A stretch of DNA of 64,000 nucleotides from Calycina herbarum (lineage: Eukaryota; Ascomycota; Leotiomycetes; Helotiales; Pezizellaceae), in the NCBI GenBank assembly GCA_001414485.1, contig LLEY01000152.1:85420-149419 (forward strand). Reading direction: 5' to 3'. Position numbers and translations under genes: made by a program. This document shows, piece by piece, positions 38,016-48,619 of this stretch (position 1 is the stretch's first letter; each line of letters starts with the position of its first letter). Under the pieces are notes generated by a model. It did no database searches and was not told the origin of the DNA. It saw only the letters and a list, made by a program, of their open reading frames with translations.

Positions 38016-38468
38016 TGTTACGAATCACAGTATACGTAGTAAGTAGTCTAGACGGCGTTCTAATAAGACAAGGTATAACATCTAGGAATAGAAGGTAATA
38101 TAGGTAGAAATCAGTAATACGAAGAGCATTTAGGATTTCAGGATCTTACTATTATAATAATATTAGAAGTTATATGCGATCATGTGATGTAATCGCCTAC
38201 ATCGCTCTGATCGCCTTAATCGCGAGCGACGCGAGCAATGTAAGCAATGTAATTAGGATGAAGGTTCTATATAAGACTAGCACGTCTACTATTAGATAGG
38301 AGCTTCGTGCTCAACTTCAGTTATTAATCTTATCATCTTGTTTAACATCTTTAATATAAGTAACGAGTTTACTTCTAAGTGAACAACCTATCGTGTCTAT
38401 ACTTCTTATCTGTATACTAACCTTCGAGACTTAGTCACCTTTGTTTAGTTCGTTTGAGTTTCGTTATA
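38016..38468 (+). repeat. 3' LTR, type B
   Basis: 453 bp, begins TGTTACGAATCACAG directly after a purine tract and ends CGTTATA. It is visibly less mutated than the 5' LTR. Confidence 0.92.
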
Positions 38469-40447
38469 GTAATCGAGAATAGGCGATAGTAATTATTATA
38501 ATTAATAGTAAAAGTAGGAGTATTCTTCTATTCCTTATTATTTAAGACGTTAATTATCTTACGAATTAGTATTCTAAAACTAGCCTCTCTTACGATTAGG
38601 TTATTAAACCTATAAATAATAGTTAGATAAATAATAAGATAGGTCTAGAATAGTTAAAACACTTTAATAAATATACTACTACTTAAGCTAAGAGTCTATA
38701 TTATATATTAGTTTTAGATAGATATAAGAGTTACGAATTAGTAGAATTTCAAGAATATTATAAGTCTTATAATATTATAACTCTTAGATTACCTCTATAT
38801 TCTTCTTATCTAACCTAGCTACTTAATATTAGATGTTTTACTATTCTTAAGTAGAACTATAGTCGAGAAATCGAAGGGTTTATAAAAGCGTATATTAATT
38901 ATATTACTAAGATTAAGTTTCTTATAACTTTTAAATAAGCGTATATTAAGTTAATTACTTCTATAAACAGTTAGGCTAGATTCTACAGAGCTGGATTAAT
39001 ATCTTTTAACTCTTAAGTAGTTATATCGAAGTTAGATATAAAGTTACGAACTCTAACACCTACTAGTCTCTCTTCTGTCGAGGCAGACTCTTAGGTTTCG
39101 TAGACCTCTTATAACCTAACGGAAGCTCTTTCGTAAACGACTTTAGTTAGAGATCGTATTACTTATTATTAAGGAAGCTCGCCTACTCCTCTTTTTCAAA
39201 CTGTCGCTTCGTTAGCTAAAGATATAAAGCGTTTAGCTTATAAATTAACTCTTATTAATACCGAGCTACGTATACTTCGAGCAGTAAATAAGGCACTTTC
39301 TAAGCGTTATAGAGCTAAAAAGAATCGTATCTGTTAAGAAGGTACACTTACTATAGAGGATATATATAATATTATAGCTTAAGACAAAGTAAATAAGAAG
39401 ATATAACGTAATAAGCGCTTTAGAAAAGTAAATCGTAAGAAAGGGATTTCGACTATATAACGTTATAACACTTATAGAAAGACTAGTTATAATATACGAA
39501 CTTGTTAAGAACTTATAAATATATCTAGCTTATTAGAATCCGAAGAGTAATAAGTTTTATCTATTATTATAGTTAATTTATTATATTTTAAAGTAGTAGA
39601 AGTCGGTAAAAGTACGTAGCTCGGTGATATACGCAGCTCGGTGATATACGCAGCTCGGTAATAGATTACGTTATATCTATTATATAAGTTAAAAACGCTC
39701 TTAATCTACCTACTTTTACTTATATAATCTAATAAGAACTTCGTTATACTAGCTACCGACGATGTATTATATACTCTCGACTCTTTATTAGCTAACTCTA
39801 AGTAAAGAAACGTCTTACTTTTATATATATATACCGCTAGTAAGGATATTAAACTAGGTAGCTACTTATAAGTAAAAGAGAGACTAGAGAAAGATTATAT
39901 AGTTAGATAAGTATATATTTAAGCTTAGAAAGAGTAGAAGAGTAAGTTTCTACGCTTATAGAGATTAAGTTCTTAAGCTAGTTATCTTTCTCTTATTTAA
40001 TAAGCTTAGTACTAACTATATCTTTATAAAGAACGGTTCAAAGGTATATAAGAGATATACTTACTTAACTAAGCTCTAATATAATATCTACGGTATTAAT
40101 TAGTCTTCTTCTTTATCTAATTTAAACGTAATTAAGAAGGTTTAGTAGTAGATAAAAGAAAAGTTAAAGAAGTTACTCTTTATACTAACTTCTAAGAATA
40201 AGTTAATTAAGGAGATCTAAAGGCTTTGGGATTTAGTAGATCTACGTAATTATAGACGATATACTAAGCGGTTAACTTATAAGTTAGAAGAAGTTATTAA
40301 AGTAAAAGGATTAGTAATTGTTTATTAATAATATATATAAGCTTTAGAGTAAAAGACTTAAAGTTAGAATTATAAATAGTTTTTAAGTAATAAGTGTTAA
40401 TTTGGTAGAGTTCACTTAGAGGGCCTACTAGCTGTGGCCCCAACTCT

Positions 40448-40840
40448 TACCTTCATTAGCCGATTCCGGAATCTTAGGCAAAATATTAGGCTATGCGTGT
40501 TTTAGGCTAAAAGCGAATATTCGCTCAACTCCGAAGGTTACCCGAGTTTGTGAAATTATGCTTTGGAATCGAACCTTAGAAAATACACTGCTCATTGAAT
40601 GAGGTATTTTCTGCTGCTAGCATAAGTATCAAAGAGGTCGATTGTAGTGTTGAACAGCCGTCGCTGTTAGATAAATCATTAACTAAAGCTATATAACAAT
40701 ATATTGTCTTGTGCCTTTCAAGTGTTCCTTAAACACACATATCAAATCCAGCAAAAAGATTCCATGCTCCATAAATATATATAACCTGGGAGCTTACCAT
40801 ACTACGCGGTCGGCGTTGCTAGGTCTTGGTGTCGTGTGTA
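40448..40840. other. Spacer between transposon island and transcription factor gene
   Basis: 393 bp of normal composition. It holds the 3' UTR of the minus-strand transcription factor gene. No RIP signature is seen here. Confidence 0.5.
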
Positions 40841-43800
40841 TCAAATAATTGACTGTAGAAACCTGGAAACGAGTCTTCCAGAGTTATGTTTTCTGAAGAC
40901 AAGGTGGTCTTCCACCACATCTTGAGATCGATTGAAAGAGAGAAGGGTTGCAGTGGGGTTTAGAAATGCTCCTTCATAATAGATCAGTAATAACACCGGT
41001 ATCAATGTAGAGAAAGTACTTACGATGCTTCTCCACAATCTCGCGAATATCCCTCACAAACTCTTCCACGTGTCGTCCAAGCTTTGCCTTTTTAACAATT
41101 TCCACTCCATTGCGAATCGGGTTGAATGCGTGATCTCGAATTGAGCCATCTTTAAGCTTCGATGCTTTGCTATAAAGTATGTGAAACCCAGTTTCAGCGC
41201 TCCTGATAGCCGAATCATCAAGCTGTCGGCACACTTCGATGCTTTCTTCTCGCGATACTTTGTTCCCTTTTTGATCCAGTCCATTGGGAGACGTTGGCAA
41301 ATCGCGGAGTGCATGAACAACTCGAAGATCAGTGTTGGTTTCCACCATCTCAGCGCACATGCACAATATCAGAATACAGCAAAATGTTGGAGTCCATAAC
41401 CTTTGCTCCTTCGGGCGTAGGTATTTGTCTAATCCCTCCAAAACCTCGGTGTAGGTTTCCCGAATCAGAGAGGCCATGATGATTTTAATCTGATCGTTGA
41501 CTATACATAAATTTGGACAGAAGATATTGAACTCCAAGGGACCGTATTGGTTCTTCAATGCGCTCTCAGAAAACCGCTCTAAGGAAACACTCTTCGTCAT
41601 GAAGTACTGCATGGCATACAAAGCCAATAGCTTTTTGAGGAAATCGTTCTTTTTCTGATCAGTTTTGAAAACAAGGAAAGGGGGAAAAGACTCACTTGTG
41701 GATCTGCGTGATGCAATTTCCACAGCGCTTCATGAATATCCCAAGCAAACTGAGATGTGTTGTCGTATATAACTTCTCCGTAATTCCGTTCACCCTCTAC
41801 AATGGCGTCTATATGCTCAATAAGTTTGCGTTTCAGTTCCCGTGTCGAATATTGGTCTGGAATTCCTAGGGGTAGTGTGTCAAACGGAACAAAACTTGAC
41901 TCTCGACTGGAGCTAGTGATGATTTTCTTAAATTTAAAAAACTCGTGATTTCCACGTAGAGCATGAACAGTAACTGAAATTGGTGGATAGTTTGGACCAG
42001 ACGACACATCAATCTCGAATTGGTTGTCATCTGCTGCCGACACCTGGTTGTCTTGGAATTGTTCAATCAAAAATGGCCTTTGAAATCGACGCAATACTCG
42101 TTCTACACAAGGTGAGTCTAAGCTAAGGTCGAGGTGGGGTCTTGAAGATAATTACCAGGGAGAAAAAGAGTCGAGAAATCTCTGAAACGTGCTCGGTAAC
42201 AAATTAAATTAGGAAGGAGGGTTAATTGCTTAGAACAGGCGTTGCAAATTTCCCCTTTATTGCACTAAATAAATTAGCGAAGGACAATTCACAAAGGTGT
42301 TGAAACATACAATAGTCTTCGATAATCTACAGCGTAGACAGGCTCCCTCAATTCGCATTTCTTTGGCGTGCTGTCTTTTCTCTTTCGTCAAAGGAGTCGT
42401 TCTTCGTCCTAGTTTTGGCAGGGAAGACTTTTCCTTTGTCTTATTGGCATCAGTGAAATTATCCTTGACAAATGTGTTTTCAAACTCTGAGACCATTCTT
42501 GGGGGTTTTTTGTCTGATATCGCGACATTGCAAGATTTCAGAGTTTGATTTGACTTGGCTAGGAATTTTCGGAGCTCAGGGGAGTCTTTGACGAGTACAA
42601 GATCTGGGGATTGGCTTTTGGTGCTCCTGTTGAATTTAGAATTATCTGAACCCAAGACAGAGTCAGTTCTGGCATATTCTTCGGTGGAGACATCTGATAA
42701 CATGCGCTTTGGTCGAATGGGATGTCTGTCAATAAGACTCATTTCAGATGGCACGTAATCCTCATCCTTATCACTGGACTTTGTTGATTTTGAAGGCTGA
42801 ACATGCCGACTTGTTACAAGTGGCTGGTGCACCATTGGTGAAGAATTTGTATCGAAGAACCGAGGGAAATCGAGGGTTTCCTCCATCAAACGAATTGGAT
42901 CTTCTCCCATTAATGGCAATTCAAAATTCTCAGAGGAGACTTTGGACCTTTCCGTGGTAGAGTCCCCAAAAATCGCTGTCGGAGTCCAGTTTCCTGGTTC
43001 ATTGTCAGCACATAACCCTTCATGTCAAAACAATTTTGCACTTACGACTCATAGGATTATCATTGAATATATCCTCTCCTCCTGTAGAGTTCCTAGTGGT
43101 AAATTCACAATTCCTAGTTTGGCCATCTGTGCAAAAATCGAACTGTGGTTCGTATGCTAAATTTTCATTTGTTGTTTGTAGAAACCTCGCCGAGCTACGT
43201 CCGGGGACAGTATCGTGATCTATGATGCTCGGGATCCTGCTAATACCCCAATCATCCCCAAAGTTTATTTGGTCCCGCTTGGAATCAGTTGGGAACGAAT
43301 CTGCCTGAGAAAGTTGCAACCCGATTGACAGATCAGTCGATGTAAGATCGATATCCGAGAAAGTGCGGGGGATGGTTGTATCAGAAAAATTTGTATCAAT
43401 GTTCCCATAGTTTCCTGGTACCCAAGGAGGACTATTCACACTATCGGTAAATAGCCCAGAATCAAAATCCAGTCCCATGTTTCCAAAAATGCTCGCATCA
43501 CCATAAGATTGCGTTGGGTACTCTTGTAATTCGGCATCAATAAAATCCCAAGAATTCTCTGATGAGTGACTAAAATCGTCTCGAGATCTCAAGCCATCAG
43601 TAGTGGCGACAGGAGATGATACACCTGAGTCCGATATTAAAACAGTATGAGTATCCTTTCCTTCATTTTCCACACAGAATGAAGTATTTAAAGGCCCAGA
43701 AGAGAATGTCTGACTCGACCTAGATGCTATACGAGGAACAGTTCCACGGCGTCGTGGAGGGTCGCGATGGGCGAATCTTCCAGGTATTGAGGAAAAGGTC

Positions 43801-44201
43801 GCGGAGGATCGAAGCGTCCCCGCATTTGACGACATAAATGGGTGGTTCGAAGATACATGTTTAATTATCGAGGCGACCGGGACGCTTGATAGAATTTCGT
43901 TGGCTTGGTCTTCGGGGGTTGTGTATTCACAAGCAGTATTCGGGATGGATTGTACGTAGTTCGGTGTGGGGCCATAGCTCCCTTCCCCAGCCTGATCGTC
44001 CTCTGCTTGCGACCGAAGCCGCTTGTAGCGCGGGGTGAAATCGCTTACATCGAGCCTCTGATGACCTCTTTCAGACATGAGGTGTGTTGAGTAGAAATCG
44101 TTGGGGTTGAAGACATCGAGATTTATGCTAGAATAGTCAGCTTGAGGTTCATCCGGGAAAAAGTGGCGTTTCGCGCGAGGCTGGTTGCTAGCGAGGAGCA
44201 T
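40841..44201 (-). CDS. Zn2Cys6-like fungal transcription factor
   Basis: Six exons on the minus strand: 44201-43046, 42993-42311, 42264-42156, 42102-41696, 41654-41024 and 40920-40841. All phases agree, giving 1,021 residues. Introns are 41-103 bp. Residues 1-590 are Ser/Asp/Asn-rich and disordered with no domain. Removing the third-from-last AG/GT pair at 42,265-42,310 (branch GCTAAT) joins a zinc cluster: Cys604-x2-Cys607-x6-Cys614-x5-Cys620-x2-Cys623-x11-Cys635 (CLRCRLSKTI + CNKGEICNAC). The last spacing is longer than the usual 6-8, as in a fungal subclass with CxxC-type clusters inside long proteins. Residues 640-1021 are a helical C-terminal region common to that subclass. A GTG-started extension upstream was not used. 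Target genes are unknown. Confidence 0.85.
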
Positions 44202-46839
44202 ATTTTCAATAAAACAGCTTTGCACGTGATCGTTTCTCCTTTGCAGCGAACTGGAATTGAATCTTTAGCTGGTGGCAAAGATCCATAGTTATAGGTCTAG
44301 ACCAATGCTTTTCTTCAAACCAGCCCCCAGGGCTAGTAAAAGAGCCTCATCCATCCACTTTAGAGAGATAACCTCCAACGGAGAAACCGGGCAACCCCCA
44401 CGCCGTGCGGTGAGCTAAAATCCGTTATGGTGACGAAAGAGGACACACCATTAATTTTGAGGCAGCCAGAGGCATTCAAGCCACCTCCAATCAGCATGTG
44501 TAAGCTCACCGAAAAAAATTATTCGTGACCGATGGGCAGCGGTATTCAAGGGCTGTAGCAACGAGTGAAGGTGTTTCGTGAAATAAATATATGTATGTGT
44601 TGTCAGCGGTTAAACTTTGAGCCTATAGTTTCGATTTTATTTATGTCGGGTTGCTCCAAAACTATATGTATTTCTCTAGACACTTGTTTCCGCGCCAATC
44701 ATTTGAAGGGGGCGATTTTTGGACACAACATAATAGAGTACGAGGTGTATCTAAGGAATGAAGACTCCACGGGCCTACAGTTAAACGCCATTCAAGCCCG
44801 ACATACACAACGTATTTGTTTCTTGTTAACCTTCTTAGCATATCTCTCCAATTGAAGTCTGTTCGTACCTAGGTCTTCACTCACCGATTTGAATTCTAGG
44901 TTGAGGCTATCATACATATGGATAGCCTCACATTAGATAAAAATCGGTCAGTGCCATCGTTAAACTCTACACATCAAGAATAAGGCTTCCTTCACGCCCT
45001 GCCATATCTGCAATTATCAAGATGATACCATGAGTTTCAAGCGAGATATTATCTAGTGCTCGCCTAAAAAGAGCAAAGACAGCAGACACTTCTAAGTCCC
45101 TCTCAAAATAGAACCAACGCAATGGAATCAAAATTCAAGAGGATCAACCAAATATGCTCTAGTACCTGTGAGATACTACAGATCTAGTATAACTAAAAAA
45201 TACATATAGACAATTTGACTCAAGACCCAGTAACAAAAACCGAAGATCAGCTTCTGAAACCGAACAAACTTTCTTATATCAAGCCCAATTAGCATTGAGA
45301 TCTTTTAGATAGACAGATATATACCAAATAGTGTTAAAACTGTAACCGAGAAATACTTTGAATAGTTTACGAGGGAACAGGTTAACCGAGTCTTTCATCG
45401 TAATGCTACATTTAAAATATTACTGTGACCTTAATACTCTTTTATCCCTTCCACTTTATGAATATATATTTCCTTTCTCATCCCAGGAGTTCTCTTCTTC
45501 CCACTCACCCCTTTCCTTCTTAATATTCATCAAACAACTACCATGTTTTCCACGTGTTTCAAGGCTACTCACTCTCACGGGCTTGTGAACTCGCTAACAC
45601 CACCGGACGAAGCTTGAGCCTCTTTTGACCTGGCACCATCATCTTGCTAACTATTTCTCACCCGTTTATCGATTCCCTATTGCAATCTCTCGAGCTTCTA
45701 ATTGGCCCTTCTCAGTCACCCAGTCTCCCAACATCTGACAATTGACAACGAGACGTCATAGTAAGAACGCCAAACACTTAGTTGGTGCGTTTCATCTAAC
45801 CCACTTGATTTTTTCCTAGAAACAAAGAGGCTAGAAAAGATATAGAGCTAGAGGGCTAGAGAGAGAAACTTTCTAAAATTACTACATAAGATCCTCCAAA
45901 AACGTAGAATATGTTGAATCGTTTCTCAGAAGACTCATTTCACTATCCCAACTAAACAAAAGCCTCTCTTCCCCTTTCAAGACTGAAGTAAAACAACGAT
46001 TAAATATTTAAGCTAGTAAGTAAGCGAGAGAGTAAACTATATTCTGGTACGAAAGTTTGGAATTCTAGAATAGGGTTTTTTTTTAGAATCCTATCAAAAA
46101 GCAACGGATGATGTTAGATAGTAAGCAGTCAGGAGTCGATTTTTACAGAAAAGTACCTCTTTCCCTCTCATTCTGCATGTAACCACTTCCTTCTTTTCTC
46201 ACCTCTTTCTCGAAATCATATCCCTTGTCAACCCCGAAAATTGGTAGGTGAAGAATCCAAGTAATCAATTCTAGACTCAAAACCCATGGCTTCCCCCTCA
46301 TCCACGCCCCAATGCCACATCCAAGATCACACCTACTAAATACACGTACTCCTTCTATCTTGTAAACAAATTCTCTTACTTCCCACCTCATATGAAAAAA
46401 AACCGCGCACTCATTTCTCACCGCGGGGGGGGGCGAAAAACATGGGACTGGTAGAACACGAGTACAAAGTTCACAATTTAACACTAAGTAACACGATACA
46501 TATGCTTCTCTAGTCTACCAAGACTACCTAGACAGGATCATAAAGTCTCTGTTGAATTAGAGTTACTAGAAAGAACACCCCCTAGAAAGATGAAAGTGAC
46601 AAGACTTGTTAATTATCGATGTGATAAAAAGTTAGGACACTACTTGAATGAAACCTATTCCTTTCGTTCCCCCTTCCTAACCTCTCTAGCTCAAACCAAC
46701 CCATCATAACTTACCCCCTTTTTTTTTTCTCACATTGACATGAGACGTACCAACCAACCAAAAGCCCATTACAGGACAGAGAATAAGAAAAACAACAACG
46801 AGACATCACCCTCATCCCTCCCTCATTCCCGCGCCCCCT

Positions 46840-46912
46840 CGCCCGGTTTCACACATCATATTTTCTACCCCCAACTCGCTTTACTAAACCCTCAAAAGAA
46901 GTCAGCAAGAGC
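46840..46912 (+). repeat. Duplicated block, copy 1
   Basis: Words ATCATATTTTCTACCCCCAA, CTCGCTTTACTAAACCCTCA and AAGTCAGCAAGAG recur in order at 48,480-48,550. Copy 1 ends where an AT-rich patch begins. Confidence 0.6.
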
Positions 46913-47145
46913 CTGATTATTGATTTAATGATTAATAGTCCGTATAATTAATATCTAGTAAAGTAATTTCTATTAATTACTTTTATATTAAGTAGCTTAG
47001 TTAACTACTTATATACAAGAAATTTAAATAAATAAATATTATAAGTCTAGTATTAAGTTTTTTAATAAAAACTCAAATAGTAAAAGTACGTTTATAAGTT
47101 AGTAAACTAGAATCTACTACTTACTTTTATAAGTTAGTAGATCAA
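46913..47145. repeat. Small RIP-like AT-rich patch
   Basis: About 230 bp of very low GC, TA-dense sequence with sharp borders, holding related motifs ACTTTTATAAGTTAGTA and ACGTTTATAAGTTAGTAAAC. It resembles a RIP-mutated remnant of a small repeat, but no inverted termini or target duplication were found. Confidence 0.45.
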
Positions 47146-47899
47146 GTACAAGGTATAAGGCAGAAGATATAGGAACGTATAGCGAAACTAAGCTGATTTA
47201 AGTAGTAGCTTGAAACCCTCTTAAGAATCTTTTGACCCCTTGACCTCTTTTTGCGTTTTACGATTTGCGATTTGCCATTTAGTCGTTTTTGGAGTTTGGT
47301 GCATTCGGGATGCCGTAACAGGCTAAATACCAATAGTTCCGACTCAAAAAACGTCAAGTCATTCCGCCGGAGTGACTCTGCTCCTGTTCCAATCCTCGCT
47401 GACAACAGTTCCTCTTTTCCCCTGTGAAAAGTGTCACTCCCCACTCCACCACCACAAGACAACAAACCCATTCAACAATTCCTCCTTCTCCCTAGAATCC
47501 ACGTCGGATATAGTGACAGCCAAAAACAAGTTCATAACAAGATGAGGTTCCACCAGTTAAAGTCATCAAATTAACCATACATCCACAACACCTCTCACAT
47601 TCCTTCTTCCCCCCATCTATGACAATTTCCTACTCCTTTCCCATCCCTCCGCCATCCCCTCCATCCCTAGAATGGTAGTCTGTAGAATCCATAAATCATC
47701 GAAAATATCACTTATGTTATCATAGCAAACTAAGAGATAATAAGGTGGATATAACCAAGACTGAATATGCGTATCCTCTGTCTCTTTCCCTTAACCACAA
47801 CCCTCCTCCCCCGGTTCCAAAACTATATAGTATATTCAATATATTGATAGCTTATGGTGTCAATTCATCATGCCACCTACCCCGCCCTCTTGAATTGAA

Positions 47900-48152
47900 A
47901 GTGCGGGTAAGCCAGGAGTTACTTGTGAGTAAGCCATTAGTTACTCGTAAGTAAGCTGCTAACAATCTTAGAGTAAGCAATCAATTAATTAGCGAGTGAG
48001 CTGATGAAATTCATAGCCCCCAACTTGAGAATGAACAACTAGCAAATCCATAGCTTACTCGCGATGTTTTTGGACCCCACATCGAGATTGAGTAAGCTGT
48101 CAATTGAATTTCAAGTAAGCCCTGACTTACTCGCCAGTAACCCACCAGTAAC
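47900..48152. repeat. Cluster of GTAAGC / GCTTAC motifs with imperfect hairpin
   Basis: At least six GTAAGC or GTGAGC words on the plus strand (near 47,907, 47,931, 47,951, 47,973, 48,091, 48,114) and inverted GCTTAC/GACTTACTCG words (48,053, 48,123). AGCTTACTCGCGATGT (48,052) can pair with ACATCGAGATTGAGTAAGCT (48,079), leaving a short loop and a small bulge. This could be a miniature inverted-repeat element or a cluster of protein-binding sites. Confidence 0.55.
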
Positions 48153-48422
48153 CCCCTATATCTTCTCAAACTACACACCAAGAACAAAAGAAGGGGGAAG
48201 CAAAACTCCACCATCAGAATCTCATCGCAAAGACAAAAAAGACGAGTCAACCAAATACTAAGGTATACTATATCATACAATCCTAAGAAGACTACGTGAA
48301 ACCTCTGCTTTTCCTTTCTTCCTTCTGCTTATTTATACCATACATCCTAAAATGAAACTACCCAGTCGCTGAACCAACCAATATACGAGAAGAAGAGAAG
48401 GAAAAAAGCCCAGCCATGATCA

Positions 48423-48446
48423 ATATCCATATCCATATCCATATCC
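48423..48446 (+). repeat. ATATCC microsatellite
   Basis: Four uninterrupted copies of ATATCC. Confidence 0.9.
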
Positions 48447-48477
48447 GTAAGGCCCATCCCCCATCTCCAACTTCCTC

Positions 48478-48550
48478 CCGTATCATATTTCAACATCTAC
48501 CCCAAACTCGCCTCACTAAACTATAAACCAAGTCAGCAAAGACTCCATAG
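48478..48550 (+). repeat. Duplicated block, copy 2
   Basis: Reads ATCATATTTCAACATCTACC, CCAAACTCGCCTCACTAAAC and CAAGTCAGCAAAGAC, parallel to 46,840-46,912. It lies just downstream of nag3, so one copy may derive from a 3' UTR. Confidence 0.6.
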
Positions 48551-48619
48551 TTCAATCCATCACAACCTCACCACCCCATCCATCCCCCCAAATTAAGAAA
48601 AAACAAGAGGAGGAAAAGA

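Larger units (their letters stand above)
31276..38468 (+). mobile_element. Ty3/Gypsy chromodomain retrotransposon, full length, RIP-damaged
   Basis: 7,193 bp bounded by two 453-bp LTRs and the target duplication GTAAT (31,271-31,275; 38,469-38,473). Domain order: gag with a CCHC knuckle at 32,597-32,638, in which three of four ligands are now Tyr; protease near 33,663-33,700 (IDLGL for IDSG); reverse transcriptase with YLDN for YLDD at 34,655-34,676; RNase H about 35,070-35,475; integrase about 35,650-36,900; and a chromodomain about 37,190-37,300 (EYEVKRIL...RGRVKYLIK). RT before integrase plus a C-terminal chromodomain places it among chromoviruses, whose chromodomain can guide insertion to heterochromatin. 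Nearly every change is C-to-T or G-to-A and stops abound, so it is dead. A purine tract (AAGAAGGGGATAG) abuts the 3' LTR. Confidence 0.93.
30596..39671 (+). mobile_element. Fot1/pogo-like DNA transposon split by a Gypsy element
   Basis: TIR ACGTAATCTATTAC at 30,596 is matched inverted at 39,671, with TA on both sides (30,594-30,595; 39,672-39,673). Subtracting the inserted retrotransposon and its duplicated 5 bp leaves exactly 1,878 bp, the length of the inverted relative. Subterminal repeats of ATATACGCAGCTCGGTG occur two times at the left and three at the right. The plus-strand frame, allowing for RIP stops, shows an N-terminal region, NFDETSF (first DDE acid), a LVLDGYKS-like second acid and the LPPYSSYLTQLLNI block typical of pogo/Fot1 transposases, then a C-terminal helical tail. 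The insertion lies shortly after the first catalytic block. It is inactive. Confidence 0.9.
27846..40447. mobile_element. Outer TIR element carrying the whole transposon nest
   Basis: The ends are inverted repeats: AGAGTTGGGGCCACAGCTAG at 27,846 matches the reverse complement at 40,447 for 20 of 20 bases and stays similar for about 35 (through GTGGGCCCCCTAAG). TA flanks both ends (27,844-27,845 and 40,448-40,449), suggesting a TA duplication. Because TA is short and the match GTA/TAC runs one base further, another duplication size is not excluded. Subtracting the inserts leaves 1,179 bp: 27,846-28,187, 28,653-28,683, 30,564-30,595 and 39,674-40,447. The last piece has a frame with many TAG/TAA codons where CAG/CAA/TGG would be expected, so it looks like a RIP-damaged gene. 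I do not recognise its family. GC is very low apart from the 40-bp ends. Confidence 0.75.
44202..48619. other. Repeat-bearing intergenic gap
   Basis: 4.4 kb without a supported gene. The longest ORFs (109-113 codons, minus strand, 46,143-46,484 and 47,142-47,471) have no domain. It contains a RIP-like AT patch, a duplicated block, a GTAAGC-motif cluster and a microsatellite, each listed separately. Confidence 0.5.
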
